NCBI GenBank assembly: GCA_943788115.1
Contig: CALSPA010000002.1
Coordinates: forward strand, 56,976-120,975
Source of the DNA: an uncultured Flavobacteriales bacterium
GTDB taxonomy: Bacteria; Bacteroidota; Bacteroidia; Flavobacteriales_D; Parvicellaceae
Direction of reading: 5' to 3'
Length of the DNA stretch: 64,000 bases
Notes under the pieces: generated by a model
Seen by the model: only the letters and a program-made list of their open reading frames with translations
The model's database searches: none
What the model was told of the DNA's origin: nothing
Position numbers and translations under genes: made by a program
Part shown: piece by piece, positions 52,854 through 62,061 of the stretch
Numbering within the stretch: position 1 is the first letter of the stretch
Layout of the letters: every line of letters starts with the position of its first letter

Positions 52854-53195
52854 TTAATAAAACAAATGAGATTTAGATTTATTCTTCCAACCCGATTGGC
52901 TGCTGTATTTTACAAAATATATTTTTACGTCTGCTTGTGATTCATAATCGACAAAAAATATTTTCTTTTTAGCTTGACTCTCATAATCTACAAAAAACCA
53001 ATCTCCCTTGTTACCAGAACTTTGACTAGAATATTCTTTTTTATGCACTAATAAATCAGCCTGACTTTCATAATCAACAACGAAAACCTTCACATCAGCC
53101 TGACTTGAATATTTTACAGAAAAAATTTTCTGTGAATGAATTGAAAAACAAATAAACAGAAGAATAAAAACTGAAATAAACCTATTTAAATACAT
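52854..53195 (-). CDS. Small secreted protein with YESQAD/YSSQ repeats (DUF6150-like)
   Basis: VKYSSQADVKVFVVDYESQADLLVHKKEYSSQS...FFVDYESQAKKKIFFVDYESQADVKIYFVKYSSQSG. Confidence 0.75.
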   Translation of the reverse strand: MYLNRFISVFILLFICFSIHSQKIFSVKYSSQADVKVFVVDYESQADLLVHKKEYSSQSSGNKGDWFFVDYESQAKKKIFFVDYESQADVKIYFVKYSSQSGWKNKSKSHLFY

Positions 53196-53248
53196 GATTT
53201 AATTTTTAATATTAAAATAAAGATAAAACATTTAAAATCACAATTAAT

Positions 53249-53509
53249 TTAATTGATAGAATCAAGAATAAATTTATTTACCTTTTGTTTCATAATTTCT
53301 AAAGCTAGTTTATTAATTTCTTTATCCAAATCTGCCTTTTTAACTGTATATCCTCTGTCTCTACATTCTTTAGCAGCTTTTTCACTAGAAATAACAAAAT
53401 ATAAAGATTTGTTTTCTCGAAAAACGTGAAATATTGAAGGTCTATTTTTTTCTAAAAAATTAAGTCTGTTAATTAGATAGTAGATGATATATTCTGGTCT
53501 TTCCTCCAT
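53249..53509 (-). CDS. Hypothetical protein, 86 aa
   Basis: ORF with ATG start; no family recognised. Confidence 0.5.
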   Translation of the reverse strand: MEERPEYIIYYLINRLNFLEKNRPSIFHVFRENKSLYFVISSEKAAKECRDRGYTVKKADLDKEINKLALEIMKQKVNKFILDSIN

Positions 53510-53584
53510 GCGTATGTAGATACAAAAACCAATCCAAAATGTTCATATCAATTATAAAAGTAAATTAACTAAGACACAGAAAAC

Positions 53585-53623
53585 AAAAAATCCATTAACT
53601 CTACAGAGAGAAAATGGATTTTT
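53585..53623 (-). terminator. Hairpin with T-tract downstream of tRNA-Pro
   Basis: aaaaaatccatt...aatggattttt inverted repeat. Confidence 0.55.
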
Positions 53624-53629
53624 AATAAG

Positions 53630-53704
53630 TCGGGGTGGCAAGATTCGAACTTGCGACCTCCTGCTCCCAAAGCAGGCGCGATAACCGGGCTACGCTACAC
53701 CCCG
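53630..53704 (-). tRNA. tRNA-Pro(TGG)
   Basis: Reverse complement CGGGGTGTAGCGTAGCCCGGTTATCGCGCCTGCTTTGGGAGCAGGAGGTCGCAAGTTCGAATCTTGCCACCCCGA; anticodon TGG. Confidence 0.95.
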
Positions 53705-53798
53705 AGGTGTTAATTGGGATTGCAAAAGAAATGAATATTAACTTCTCAGCAAAATTATTTTAAAGAAATAAAAATTAAATATTTAAAATATGAGAAAA

Positions 53799-54371
53799 CT
53801 AGTTTAATGAGACCATCTTTTTTGTATCAATTGTTGTCTCAAGAACGAAAAAATCTTGATTATTTTCTGCAGGGAAAGATTTTGTAATGATGTTTCCTTC
53901 ACTTCGAATAGCTATATCTAGAATTCCTAATCCACCACCACCTTTTTGATCTATACAGCCATCTTTCATTATCTGAATACAATGTTCTTGAATCTCAAAT
54001 TTTTCCAGCTTTACAATATTGTTAAATCTATTGGTAAGTGTAACACATTGCTCTTTTGAAAGGAAATTACCTACAATAAATTTAAAATTATTACCGTATT
54101 TTAATAAATTAATAAAAAGGTTAACATTGTTTTCAAGACAATCATTTTGTTCTGAACTGTGTCTAAATGCATTCTCAAGCGATTCTACAATACAACCAAA
54201 AACTCTTTTACATGATGCTCTTTCTAACTTTTGATCTATAAGTTTCCATTTTAAATGCTCGATAGTATTACTTATTTTCTTTTTATCAAAAGAATCTTTG
54301 CATTCATAAATAAGCTCATATCCATTAGATATAATCGAATCTCTTATTTCAGTATTAAAATGAGGTAGCAT
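53799..54371 (-). CDS. SiaB-like / DUF6272 family protein
   Basis: KRVFGCIVESLENAFRHSSEQN...GGGGLGILDIAIRSEGNI resembles a GHKL-like fold with the known DUF6272 layout. Confidence 0.65.
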   Translation of the reverse strand: MLPHFNTEIRDSIISNGYELIYECKDSFDKKKISNTIEHLKWKLIDQKLERASCKRVFGCIVESLENAFRHSSEQNDCLENNVNLFINLLKYGNNFKFIVGNFLSKEQCVTLTNRFNNIVKLEKFEIQEHCIQIMKDGCIDQKGGGGLGILDIAIRSEGNIITKSFPAENNQDFFVLETTIDTKKMVSLN

Positions 54372-54518
54372 AAAAAATAATTATAATACAATACAACGTA
54401 ATATAAATTTAAAAGTAACAAAGTTTCGACTAGATTGCAAAATTTTAAGACGAATAATTATTTTATGTAGATTAAAATTTATTATCATGTATTTCATTAT
54501 AATTAATAGTAAGAAAAT

Positions 54519-54526
54519 TATATTTG
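54519..54526 (+). promoter_or_regulatory. Bacteroidetes -7 element (TATATTTG) for tRNA-Ser
   Basis: TAnnTTTG 14 nt upstream of the tRNA 5' end. Confidence 0.5.
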
Positions 54527-54539
54527 CAAATAATTATTT

Positions 54540-54626
54540 AGAGAGGTGGCCGAGTGGTTTAAGGCGCACGCTTGGAAAGCGTGTTAGCGCGAAAGTGTTA
54601 CGAGGGTTCGAATCCCTTCCTCTCTA
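54540..54626 (+). tRNA. tRNA-Ser(GGA)
   Basis: AGAGAGG/CCTCTCT acceptor stem, long variable arm, GCTTGGAAAGC anticodon arm, GGTTCGAATCC T-arm. Confidence 0.95.
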
Positions 54627-54653
54627 CAATAAATCACAATCCCTATTTCAATT

Positions 54654-55243
54654 ATGAATTATTATTTAACAACTCTAATAATAATATTAATTAGCATTTT
54701 ATCTTTCTCCAATTGTAAAAAAGGTTATCAAGATAGATTCGGATCATTCTACATTCTTAATGACACTACTATTATTATGAATGGAGATATGGGAAGCAGA
54801 GTAGATAATCAATTCGACAAACTCATTAATAGCTACCCAAACATCAAATTAATGATTCTAGAAGATTGCCCAGGATCAAGAAATGATCAAGAGATGTTCA
54901 AGGCTGCTATTCAGCTTCATAACCGTTCAATTAACACCCATCTATCAATTAATGGTAAATTCAATCTGGGGCAGTAGATTTATTTTTATCTGGAAAGATT
55001 AGAACTATGGTTCAAGGGGCTAAAATAGGCGTTCATGCTTGGAGTGATGGGAGCAGCTCTGCTAATGATTATCCTAACAATCACACAGAGCATGAAGTTT
55101 ATATCAACTTTTACAAGGATATTGGATATTCGCAGCAAGAAGCTGAAAATTTATATTTTTTTATCATTAACGCTGCTTCACCAGAAAATATTCACTGGAT
55201 GACAGATCAAGAAATTTTGGATTATCAAATTTTGAACCCTTAA
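54654..55243 (+). pseudogene. ClpP-fold periplasmic protein (COG3904-like), frameshifted at 54957-54959
   Basis: Two adjacent ORFs. Adding one A to AAA restores SINGKIQSGAVDLFLSGKIRTMVQGAKIGVHAWSDG, which joins both. Confidence 0.7.
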
Positions 55244-55309
55244 CTTAAAAATAAGTCTATTAAATTTTCTAATAATACAACCAATGTTTTTTTAAAGGGT
55301 TTTGTTATT

Positions 55310-56920
55310 ATGAAATACATAATTTTAAGTATAATTTCTTCATTTGTTTTTTCAAACTGCATCTACTGCCAATCTTTTACCACTTCCAATCTCCCCATAA
55401 TAATAATCAACACCAATGGAAACATCATTGAAGATGATCCAAAAGTAATTGTTGATTTTGGCATAATAGATAATGGCCCTGGTCAGGTAAACAACATAAA
55501 CGATCCTTTAAACGCATACAATGGATTTTGCGGCATTGAATTTAGAGGAAATTCCACTCAAGGTTTCGATAAAAAAAACTACTCTATAGAACTTTGGACA
55601 GTCATTGGACAAGACACAAATGCATCTCTTCTTGGACTTCCTTCAGAAGAAGATTGGATTCTACATGCTAGCCATGTAGATAAAACATTTATTAGAAATT
55701 CGTTATCCTATAATATTTGGCGTCAACTGGGTTATTGGAGCTCTAACATTAAATTTTGTGAATTAGTTCTTGATGGAGACTACAGAGGCTTATACATGCT
55801 AATGGAAAAAAACAAAAGAGACAACAATCGTGTTGATATAGCTAAATTAGATTTTGATGACAATGCTGGAGATTCATTAACTGGCGGTTATATTTTAAGG
55901 TTAGATTGGCCTGAAGGAGATGGGTTTTATTCCGATTACAATTCACAAGATGGAGATCCATTATATTACCAATATTACTATCCCAAATCAAACAACATAA
56001 CTAATCAGCAAAAATCATACATTCAGAGCTACCTTCTCAACTTTGAGAACGCTCTTTTCAACGGCAATTTACAAGATTTATCTACCCATTATATGAACAA
56101 CATAGACATTACATCATTTGCAGATCTAATGCTAATAAACGAACTAAGCAGATCTGTAGATGCATATAAACTTAGCTCATATATTTTCAAAGACAGGATA
56201 GATAATGGTGGTAAATTAAAAGCTGGTCCTATTTGGGATTTCGATTTAGCCTATGATAATGCTGCATATTGTGGAGGGGAAAATGAAAATGGATGGACAT
56301 ATTTACAACAAGAAAGCACTTGTGATGACTTGTCTCTAATGCCAATGTGGTGGCAAAAATTTATGACTGACCCTATTTTTACTAATCACTTAAATTGTAG
56401 GTGGAATTTCTTAAAACAGGATATTTTAAACATTACTAATCTTAACAATTACATAGATAGCATTGCAACATTGATAAATACTGCTCAGACAAGAAACTTT
56501 CAAAGATGGCCAGTTCTAGGAGTTGATTTATTTGCTCAACCTTCTCCTATTCCAACATCATACAGTGGCGAAGTTATTGTTTTAAAAAACTGGTTAATGG
56601 ATAGAATTAATTGGATAGATAACAACATTCCTGGAAACTGCAATCAAGATGTGGTAACAAACAATGAAATGATTTCTAAAAACATTAAATTATCCATCTT
56701 TCCAAATCCGACAAAAGGAAATTTATTCATTGAAACCAACCAAAGAAACCCTATAATTAAATTAGAAATATATGACATGTCAGGTAAACTTGTTTATTTC
56801 AAAACCAACCTTTACAACTCTTTAATTGAGCTTTCATTAACACATCTAAACAAAGGTTCATACCATATAAAAGGCAACACTATTAATGAAGTATTTAACT
56901 CTAAAATAGTTATTGATTAA
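55310..56920 (+). CDS. CotH kinase-like family protein with T9SS type A sorting domain
   Basis: GIEFRGNSTQGFDKKNYSIELW; LLGLPSEEDWILHASHVDKTFIRNSLSYNIWRQLG; GPIWDFDLAYDNA; LSIFPNPTKGNLFIE. Confidence 0.92.
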   Translation: MKYIILSIISSFVFSNCIYCQSFTTSNLPIIIINTNGNIIEDDPKVIVDFGIIDNGPGQVNNINDPLNAYNGFCGIEFRGNSTQGFDKKNYSIELWTVIGQDTNASLLGLPSEEDWILHASHVDKTFIRNSLSYNIWRQLGYWSSNIKFCELVLDGDYRGLYMLMEKNKRDNNRVDIAKLDFDDNAGDSLTGGYILRLDWPEGDGFYSDYNSQDGDPLYYQYYYPKSNNITNQQKSYIQSYLLNFENALFNGNLQDLSTHYMNNIDITSFADLMLINELSRSVDAYKLSSYIFKDRIDNGGKLKAGPIWDFDLAYDNAAYCGGENENGWTYLQQESTCDDLSLMPMWWQKFMTDPIFTNHLNCRWNFLKQDILNITNLNNYIDSIATLINTAQTRNFQRWPVLGVDLFAQPSPIPTSYSGEVIVLKNWLMDRINWIDNNIPGNCNQDVVTNNEMISKNIKLSIFPNPTKGNLFIETNQRNPIIKLEIYDMSGKLVYFKTNLYNSLIELSLTHLNKGSYHIKGNTINEVFNSKIVID

Positions 56921-56924
56921 CTAA

Positions 56925-56952
56925 TAAAAAAAGGCACTCTAAACGAGTGCCT
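56925..56952 (-). terminator. Rho-independent terminator for the 57862-56978 gene
   Basis: aggcactctaaacgagtgcct hairpin; T-tract on the minus strand. Confidence 0.7.
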
Positions 56953-56977
56953 CTAAAAACTAAACATAACTACAAGT

Positions 56978-57862
56978 CTATTTGAACTTCATTAATTTTT
57001 TAACTTCAATTTTATTACCTGTGTGTACTTCAATAAAATAAAAATCGCTATTTAAACTGCTCAAGTTAATGGTTGTTGATTTACAATTTAAACTATTAAT
57101 ATTCATAACAGATTTACCTAAAATGTCTCTAACAACAATTTTGTCTATATTCTCATTTGACATAATTTGAACAACATTTTTAGCTGGATTAGGATACAAG
57201 CTAATTAAACTTTCATTAGTTGGTGTAATGCCTAAAGTTGAAGGTTCTGCAATCACAACACTACCAATAGTTGCTTCATCTGCAGGATTTGCATTAATTC
57301 CAACAACTACAAAACCATATTGAATAACCAACCCTACCGTTAAGCTAGAAGATGGTATTGTTAAACTAAAATTTCCAGAAAGAGGTAAATCATAAACTCC
57401 TGCCCCACCTAAAGCATCGGCATAACCATTTGCTGGATCTAAAGCTTTAATGAAATACTGAGCCGTATACAACGATGGGTCTATTGTATTTGAAGAGACT
57501 GATCCTGAAAAAGTGAGATCAACACCATTAAATGTTGCACCTGGTTCAACATATGTAGATGCATCCATTACTTTAGCTCCGATTGCACCATTTTGCCAAT
57601 ATGGATCTCCAGGATTATCGGCATATGTATTAAAATTCGGCTGTAAAGTAAGTGTGTTGTCTGTAGTGTTTAAAGTAGATTTTAAATCTGCAACTCCCCA
57701 GCCACTGCCAAATTGATAATTCCCAGAAAAATCAAAAACATTCATGTATCCTGTCCAATTATCCGAAGCAGAAAAAGAAACGCTATTTTGTGAAATAGAT
57801 GCAGATGATATTCCTAGTAATAGAATAAAGCAAATGCTCTTAAGAGTATAAATTGTTTTCAT
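56978..57862 (-). CDS. Secreted protein with T9SS type A sorting domain
   Basis: Signal peptide MKTIYTLKSICFILLLGISSASIS; C-terminal LISLYPNPAKNVVQIMS. Confidence 0.85.
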   Translation of the reverse strand: MKTIYTLKSICFILLLGISSASISQNSVSFSASDNWTGYMNVFDFSGNYQFGSGWGVADLKSTLNTTDNTLTLQPNFNTYADNPGDPYWQNGAIGAKVMDASTYVEPGATFNGVDLTFSGSVSSNTIDPSLYTAQYFIKALDPANGYADALGGAGVYDLPLSGNFSLTIPSSSLTVGLVIQYGFVVVGINANPADEATIGSVVIAEPSTLGITPTNESLISLYPNPAKNVVQIMSNENIDKIVVRDILGKSVMNINSLNCKSTTINLSSLNSDFYFIEVHTGNKIEVKKLMKFK

Positions 57863-58023
57863 ATTAAAATTATTTGTGATGTTATAATGCAACTACATTT
57901 CAACTTAGTGTTAAAAATACACAAATGAATTGTATTTATAAAATTATTGTCATATAAATAGAAAAAAATTATACTAACAATTATGAATTCTTAATTTTAA
58001 CTTGAATTAATATTTACACCCAA

Positions 58024-58518
58024 ATGAATATTCTCTTTTTACAAACTGGTGGTACAATTGACAAAGATTACCCAAAATCTACTAAAGGTTATGCTTTTGA
58101 AATTCACGAACCAGCTGTAAAAAGAATACTTCAAAAACTTAATCCAAGCTTTAGCTTTAAAATCCAAACTGTTCTAAAAAAAGACAGCTTAGAAATAAAT
58201 GAAATCGATAGAGATATAATTTTAAAAACATGTAATAACGCTAAGGAAGATAAAATTATTATTACCCACGGAACAGATACTATTGGAGAAACTGCTGAAT
58301 TTCTAAGCAGTATTAAAAACAAAACAATAATACTAACAGGATCCATGCGTCCTCAAAGATTTTCTAATTCAGATGCAGATTTGAACATAGGGATTGCTAT
58401 TGGTGGAATTCAAGCCATTAGCAAGGGCATCTACGTTGCTTTGCACGGATTAATTATTCCTTACAATCAGCTTTCTAGAAACATGGAAACTGGTCAGTAT
58501 TATAAAAAAACTACATGA
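58024..58518 (+). CDS. Short asparaginase-domain protein
   Basis: MNILFLQTGGTIDKDY; IIITHGTDTIGETA; TGSMRPQRFSNSDADLNIG. Confidence 0.85.
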   Translation: MNILFLQTGGTIDKDYPKSTKGYAFEIHEPAVKRILQKLNPSFSFKIQTVLKKDSLEINEIDRDIILKTCNNAKEDKIIITHGTDTIGETAEFLSSIKNKTIILTGSMRPQRFSNSDADLNIGIAIGGIQAISKGIYVALHGLIIPYNQLSRNMETGQYYKKTT

Positions 58519-59453
58519 TACCAAACAAAAACCAGCTAATACAAGCAAGAGAAAGAATTCAACCCTACATTCATCAAACACCTGTGCTATCTTCAAAAAG
58601 CATTAATGAAATTGTTGGAGCTAAATTGTATTTTAAATGTGAAAACTTTCAAAAAATGGGAGCATTTAAAATGAGAGGAGCTGCTAATGCCCTACTTCAA
58701 CTTTCTGAAGCCCAAAAGCAAATGGGTGTCACTACTCACTCTTCAGGAAATTTTGCTCAAGCAGTTGCACTTAGCGCAAAATTAACTGGAACAAAAGCCA
58801 CTATTGTAATGCCAAGTAATGCTCCAGCTGTAAAGAAAAAAGCAGTAATAGGCTATGGCGCTACAGTTATAGACTGTGAACCCACTCTGCAGGCAAGAGA
58901 GAGCACAGCGCAAAGCATTGTTAATGAAACTGGAGCAACTCTACTCCATCCATATAACTGCTACAATGTAATTGCAGGAAACTCCACAGCAACTCAAGAA
59001 TTATTAGAACAAACAGACCATTTAGATTCAATAATTGCACCAATTGGTGGAGGAGGTCTTATTAGTGGAACAGCTTTAGCTGCAAATTACTTTTCAAAAG
59101 TGATTACCTATGGTTCTGAGCCATTGGGTGCAGATGATGCATACCGATCTTTTAAATCTGGAAAATTAATACCTATGGTTAATCCCAATACAATAGCAGA
59201 TGGTTTAAGAACAAGTCTTGGAGATAAAGGTTTTCCTATTATTCAAAAATATGTTAAAGATATTTTCACTGTTGAAGAACAAGAGATAATTGATGCTTTA
59301 CAATTAGTTTGGGAGAGAATGAAAATTATAATTGAACCATCCTGTGCAGTTCCTTTAGCTGCAATTATTAAGAACAAAGAAATATTTAAAAACAAAGCTG
59401 TAGGAATTATAATTACTGGTGGGAACGTAGACTTAAAAAAATTACCTTTTTAA
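58515..59453 (+). CDS. PLP-dependent threonine/serine dehydratase or serine racemase-like
   Basis: FKCENFQKMGAFKMRGAANAL; THSSGNFAQAVALSAKLTG; IGGGGLISGTAL. Confidence 0.9.
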   Translation: MIPNKNQLIQARERIQPYIHQTPVLSSKSINEIVGAKLYFKCENFQKMGAFKMRGAANALLQLSEAQKQMGVTTHSSGNFAQAVALSAKLTGTKATIVMPSNAPAVKKKAVIGYGATVIDCEPTLQARESTAQSIVNETGATLLHPYNCYNVIAGNSTATQELLEQTDHLDSIIAPIGGGGLISGTALAANYFSKVITYGSEPLGADDAYRSFKSGKLIPMVNPNTIADGLRTSLGDKGFPIIQKYVKDIFTVEEQEIIDALQLVWERMKIIIEPSCAVPLAAIIKNKEIFKNKAVGIIITGGNVDLKKLPF

Positions 59454-59543
59454 GTACTCGTATTAAAATCCCTAAATTTGGTAATAAATGGTTTAAACAT
59501 TTCATTTATAAAAATCTCAATATAATTTATTAAATCTCAGACC

Positions 59544-60635
59544 ATGAAATTGAAGAAACTTGTTTACACTGTACTTTCAATCACCTTATTAAATACTGCT
59601 TTTATAGCCCAAAACAACGTTTGTTTTAGCATAGAAACCAACAACAATAGTAGTCTTGCCTTTTCTGGGTTCACTAAATATGTAAGTGTATTAGATTGTT
59701 TTGAAGTTTATGCCGAATCTTCTATTGCGGACAGTAAAGTTCTTCATGCTGCAGCAGTTGCTGCTGAATTATTAGACAACAATGAAGATGGTGTTGTAGA
59801 TGACATCCTTTTAAAAAATGAATTGGCAGCTAGTGGAGCATTAATACCTATTTTCTCAACTGAAGGTAGTGCTGCTGAAAATATTTTTTTTAATAATTAC
59901 AATGGAAATGGAGCTGCAGCAGTTCTTTACAATAATGAAATGGACCCTTTACAAACTGGTCATTGGGGAGATGATGCTACTGTTGAAGAGGTAATACATG
60001 TCATCAATGCTGTAGGTCATACATCTATTTACTCATCAGCTTTTGATATTTCTCCAAACTCATCTTTAATGAGTGCAGCAATGGATGTTGCAAGAGGTGG
60101 ACAGTTTTTAACTATACCCAACCCCTATCCTAGTAATGCATGGTATCATTATGACGACAACACCTGCGATTATGGGTGCATGGCAATTGAGTACATGTAT
60201 TGGTCTATTGTTTCACATATGGGAATATTAGATGACCCATCTACATGTAATGGAATTGCTAATGAATGGGAACCCTGTTCACCTTCATTATTTCAAAGCA
60301 CAGATGTTTTAATGTATAATCTAATAACAGACCCTCAATACTTATTACCTCAATTAGCTCCAGATGGAAACTATTGTCCACAAGGAATGAGTACAATAGA
60401 TTTAAAGAAAAATTCCTTTAAACTTTACCCCAACCCTGGAAAAGGAGAATATTTCTTCTCAAACCCATTTAAGAAAAACTTGAACTATTCCATTTTCGAT
60501 ACCATAGGCAGAAAAATTGAAACCAATTACATTTCTAAAAATTCCAACTTTTTAAATCTCACCCATTTAAATGAAGGAGCATATGTCATTACTTTATCAA
60601 ATGGAATGTCTCAACAAATAATAATCACTAAATAA
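59544..60635 (+). CDS. Secreted protein with T9SS type A sorting domain
   Basis: Signal peptide; FKLYPNPGKGEYFFS...EGAYVITLSNGMSQQIIITK. Confidence 0.8.
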   Translation: MKLKKLVYTVLSITLLNTAFIAQNNVCFSIETNNNSSLAFSGFTKYVSVLDCFEVYAESSIADSKVLHAAAVAAELLDNNEDGVVDDILLKNELAASGALIPIFSTEGSAAENIFFNNYNGNGAAAVLYNNEMDPLQTGHWGDDATVEEVIHVINAVGHTSIYSSAFDISPNSSLMSAAMDVARGGQFLTIPNPYPSNAWYHYDDNTCDYGCMAIEYMYWSIVSHMGILDDPSTCNGIANEWEPCSPSLFQSTDVLMYNLITDPQYLLPQLAPDGNYCPQGMSTIDLKKNSFKLYPNPGKGEYFFSNPFKKNLNYSIFDTIGRKIETNYISKNSNFLNLTHLNEGAYVITLSNGMSQQIIITK

Positions 60636-60710
60636 GTATCAATCTATCTAATTAGAAAAATATCCAATCCTTCTTTTTTAGTCATACTTCTGACTGCAAT
60701 TACAATTGTA

Positions 60711-62061
60711 TTGACCATTACCAATATTAAACCCTGGAAAAATGCAGAAAAAGGAAAAAGCTTAATTGATTGGGACATTACTTCTTATTATGGCTATCTA
60801 CCTGCCACCTTTATTCACAAAGACATTTCGTTATCTTTTACAGAAAATGATTCCATAAATTATAGAGGAAAGCATCAATTCTGGCCAAAGATTGCTCCTA
60901 ATGGAAATAAAGTGTTCAAGTTTACAATGGGCATGTCATATCTGTACTCTCCATTTTTTTTCTTGGCTCATACTTATGCTAATCTTTTCTTCTAGCTACA
61001 AAGCCAATGGATTCAGTAAACCCTACGAGTTGTCCCTTGCTTTTTCAAGTTTATTCTATCTTTTAATTGGGCTTTTATACCTTCGAAAAACGCTGTTACA
61101 TTTTTTCAACGAATGGACCTCCGCTCTAGTTCTTCTACTAACTGTTCTTGGGACCAATTTGTTTTATTATACAACTTCGGAGCCGTGTATGTCGCATGCC
61201 TATTCTTTTTCATTGATAGCTGTTTTTATTTATTTAAGCATAAGGTGGCACAAAAAACAAGCTTTGAAGTACATCATAGCAATTGGACTCATAAGTGGAT
61301 TAGTTGTACTTATAAGACCCGTAAACCTTCTTATTTTTATTTTCCCACTTTTTTATGGTGTTGAAAATTTAAAAACACTAAAAACGAACCTTTTACTATT
61401 TATAAAGAATTGGAAACAGCTTATAATTTTAGCAACAGTTGCTTTCCTTGTTATTCTTCCTCAACTCATATACTGGAAAACATTTACCGATTCTTGGGTA
61501 TTTAATTCTTACATAGATGAACATTTTTATTTTGGTAACTCGCATGTTTTAGATTTTTTATTTAGCTATCGAAAAGGATGGTTACTATACACCCCTATTA
61601 TGATTTTAAGCTGTGTTGGTTTAATTATTACTTATGCTAAAAACAAAAAATTATTTTATCCTCTAATTTTTCTTGCTTTAATAAACATATACGTTCTTTC
61701 TTGTTGGTGGTGTTGGTGGTTTGGTGGAAGCTTTGGAATGCGACCCATGATCGATTCTTATGGTTTTTTTGCTATTTCGCTAGGTTACTTTATTCAATGG
61801 GTTTGGGATAAAAAAGTAATTCTAAAAGCGTTTACAGGGCTAGCTATTATCTGCTTGTTGTGTTTAAATATTTTTCAAACACAACAACGAAGAAATTTGG
61901 TAATTCATTGGGACAGCATGTCTAAAGATTCGTACTGGACTTACTTTACCACTTTAAAATTTAAAGCTAAAAATGATTGGGAAAATCAAGAAAAATTATT
62001 GTTACACCCAGATTACGAAAAAGCAATTAAAGGAGAAGATGAATATGATTTTAGTCCTTAA
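60711..62061 (+). pseudogene. Multi-TM membrane protein (ArnT/PMT-like glycosyltransferase?), frameshifted near 60985-60988
   Basis: ORF 60711..60995 ends YSPFFFLAHTYANLFF*; +1 frame continues SSSYKANGFSKPYELSLAFSSLFYLLIGLLYL. Removing one T of TTTT restores AHTYANLSSSYKANGF. Frame is open upstream to 60636 without a standard start. Confidence 0.7.

Noticed and set aside
51397-54371. Possible defence island near the tRNAs (PLP decarboxylase, DUF6150-like, DUF6272-like genes)
   Set aside because: No nuclease, helicase, toxin or transposase; no direct repeats of the tRNA 3' ends were noticed. It reads as ordinary accessory or housekeeping genes.
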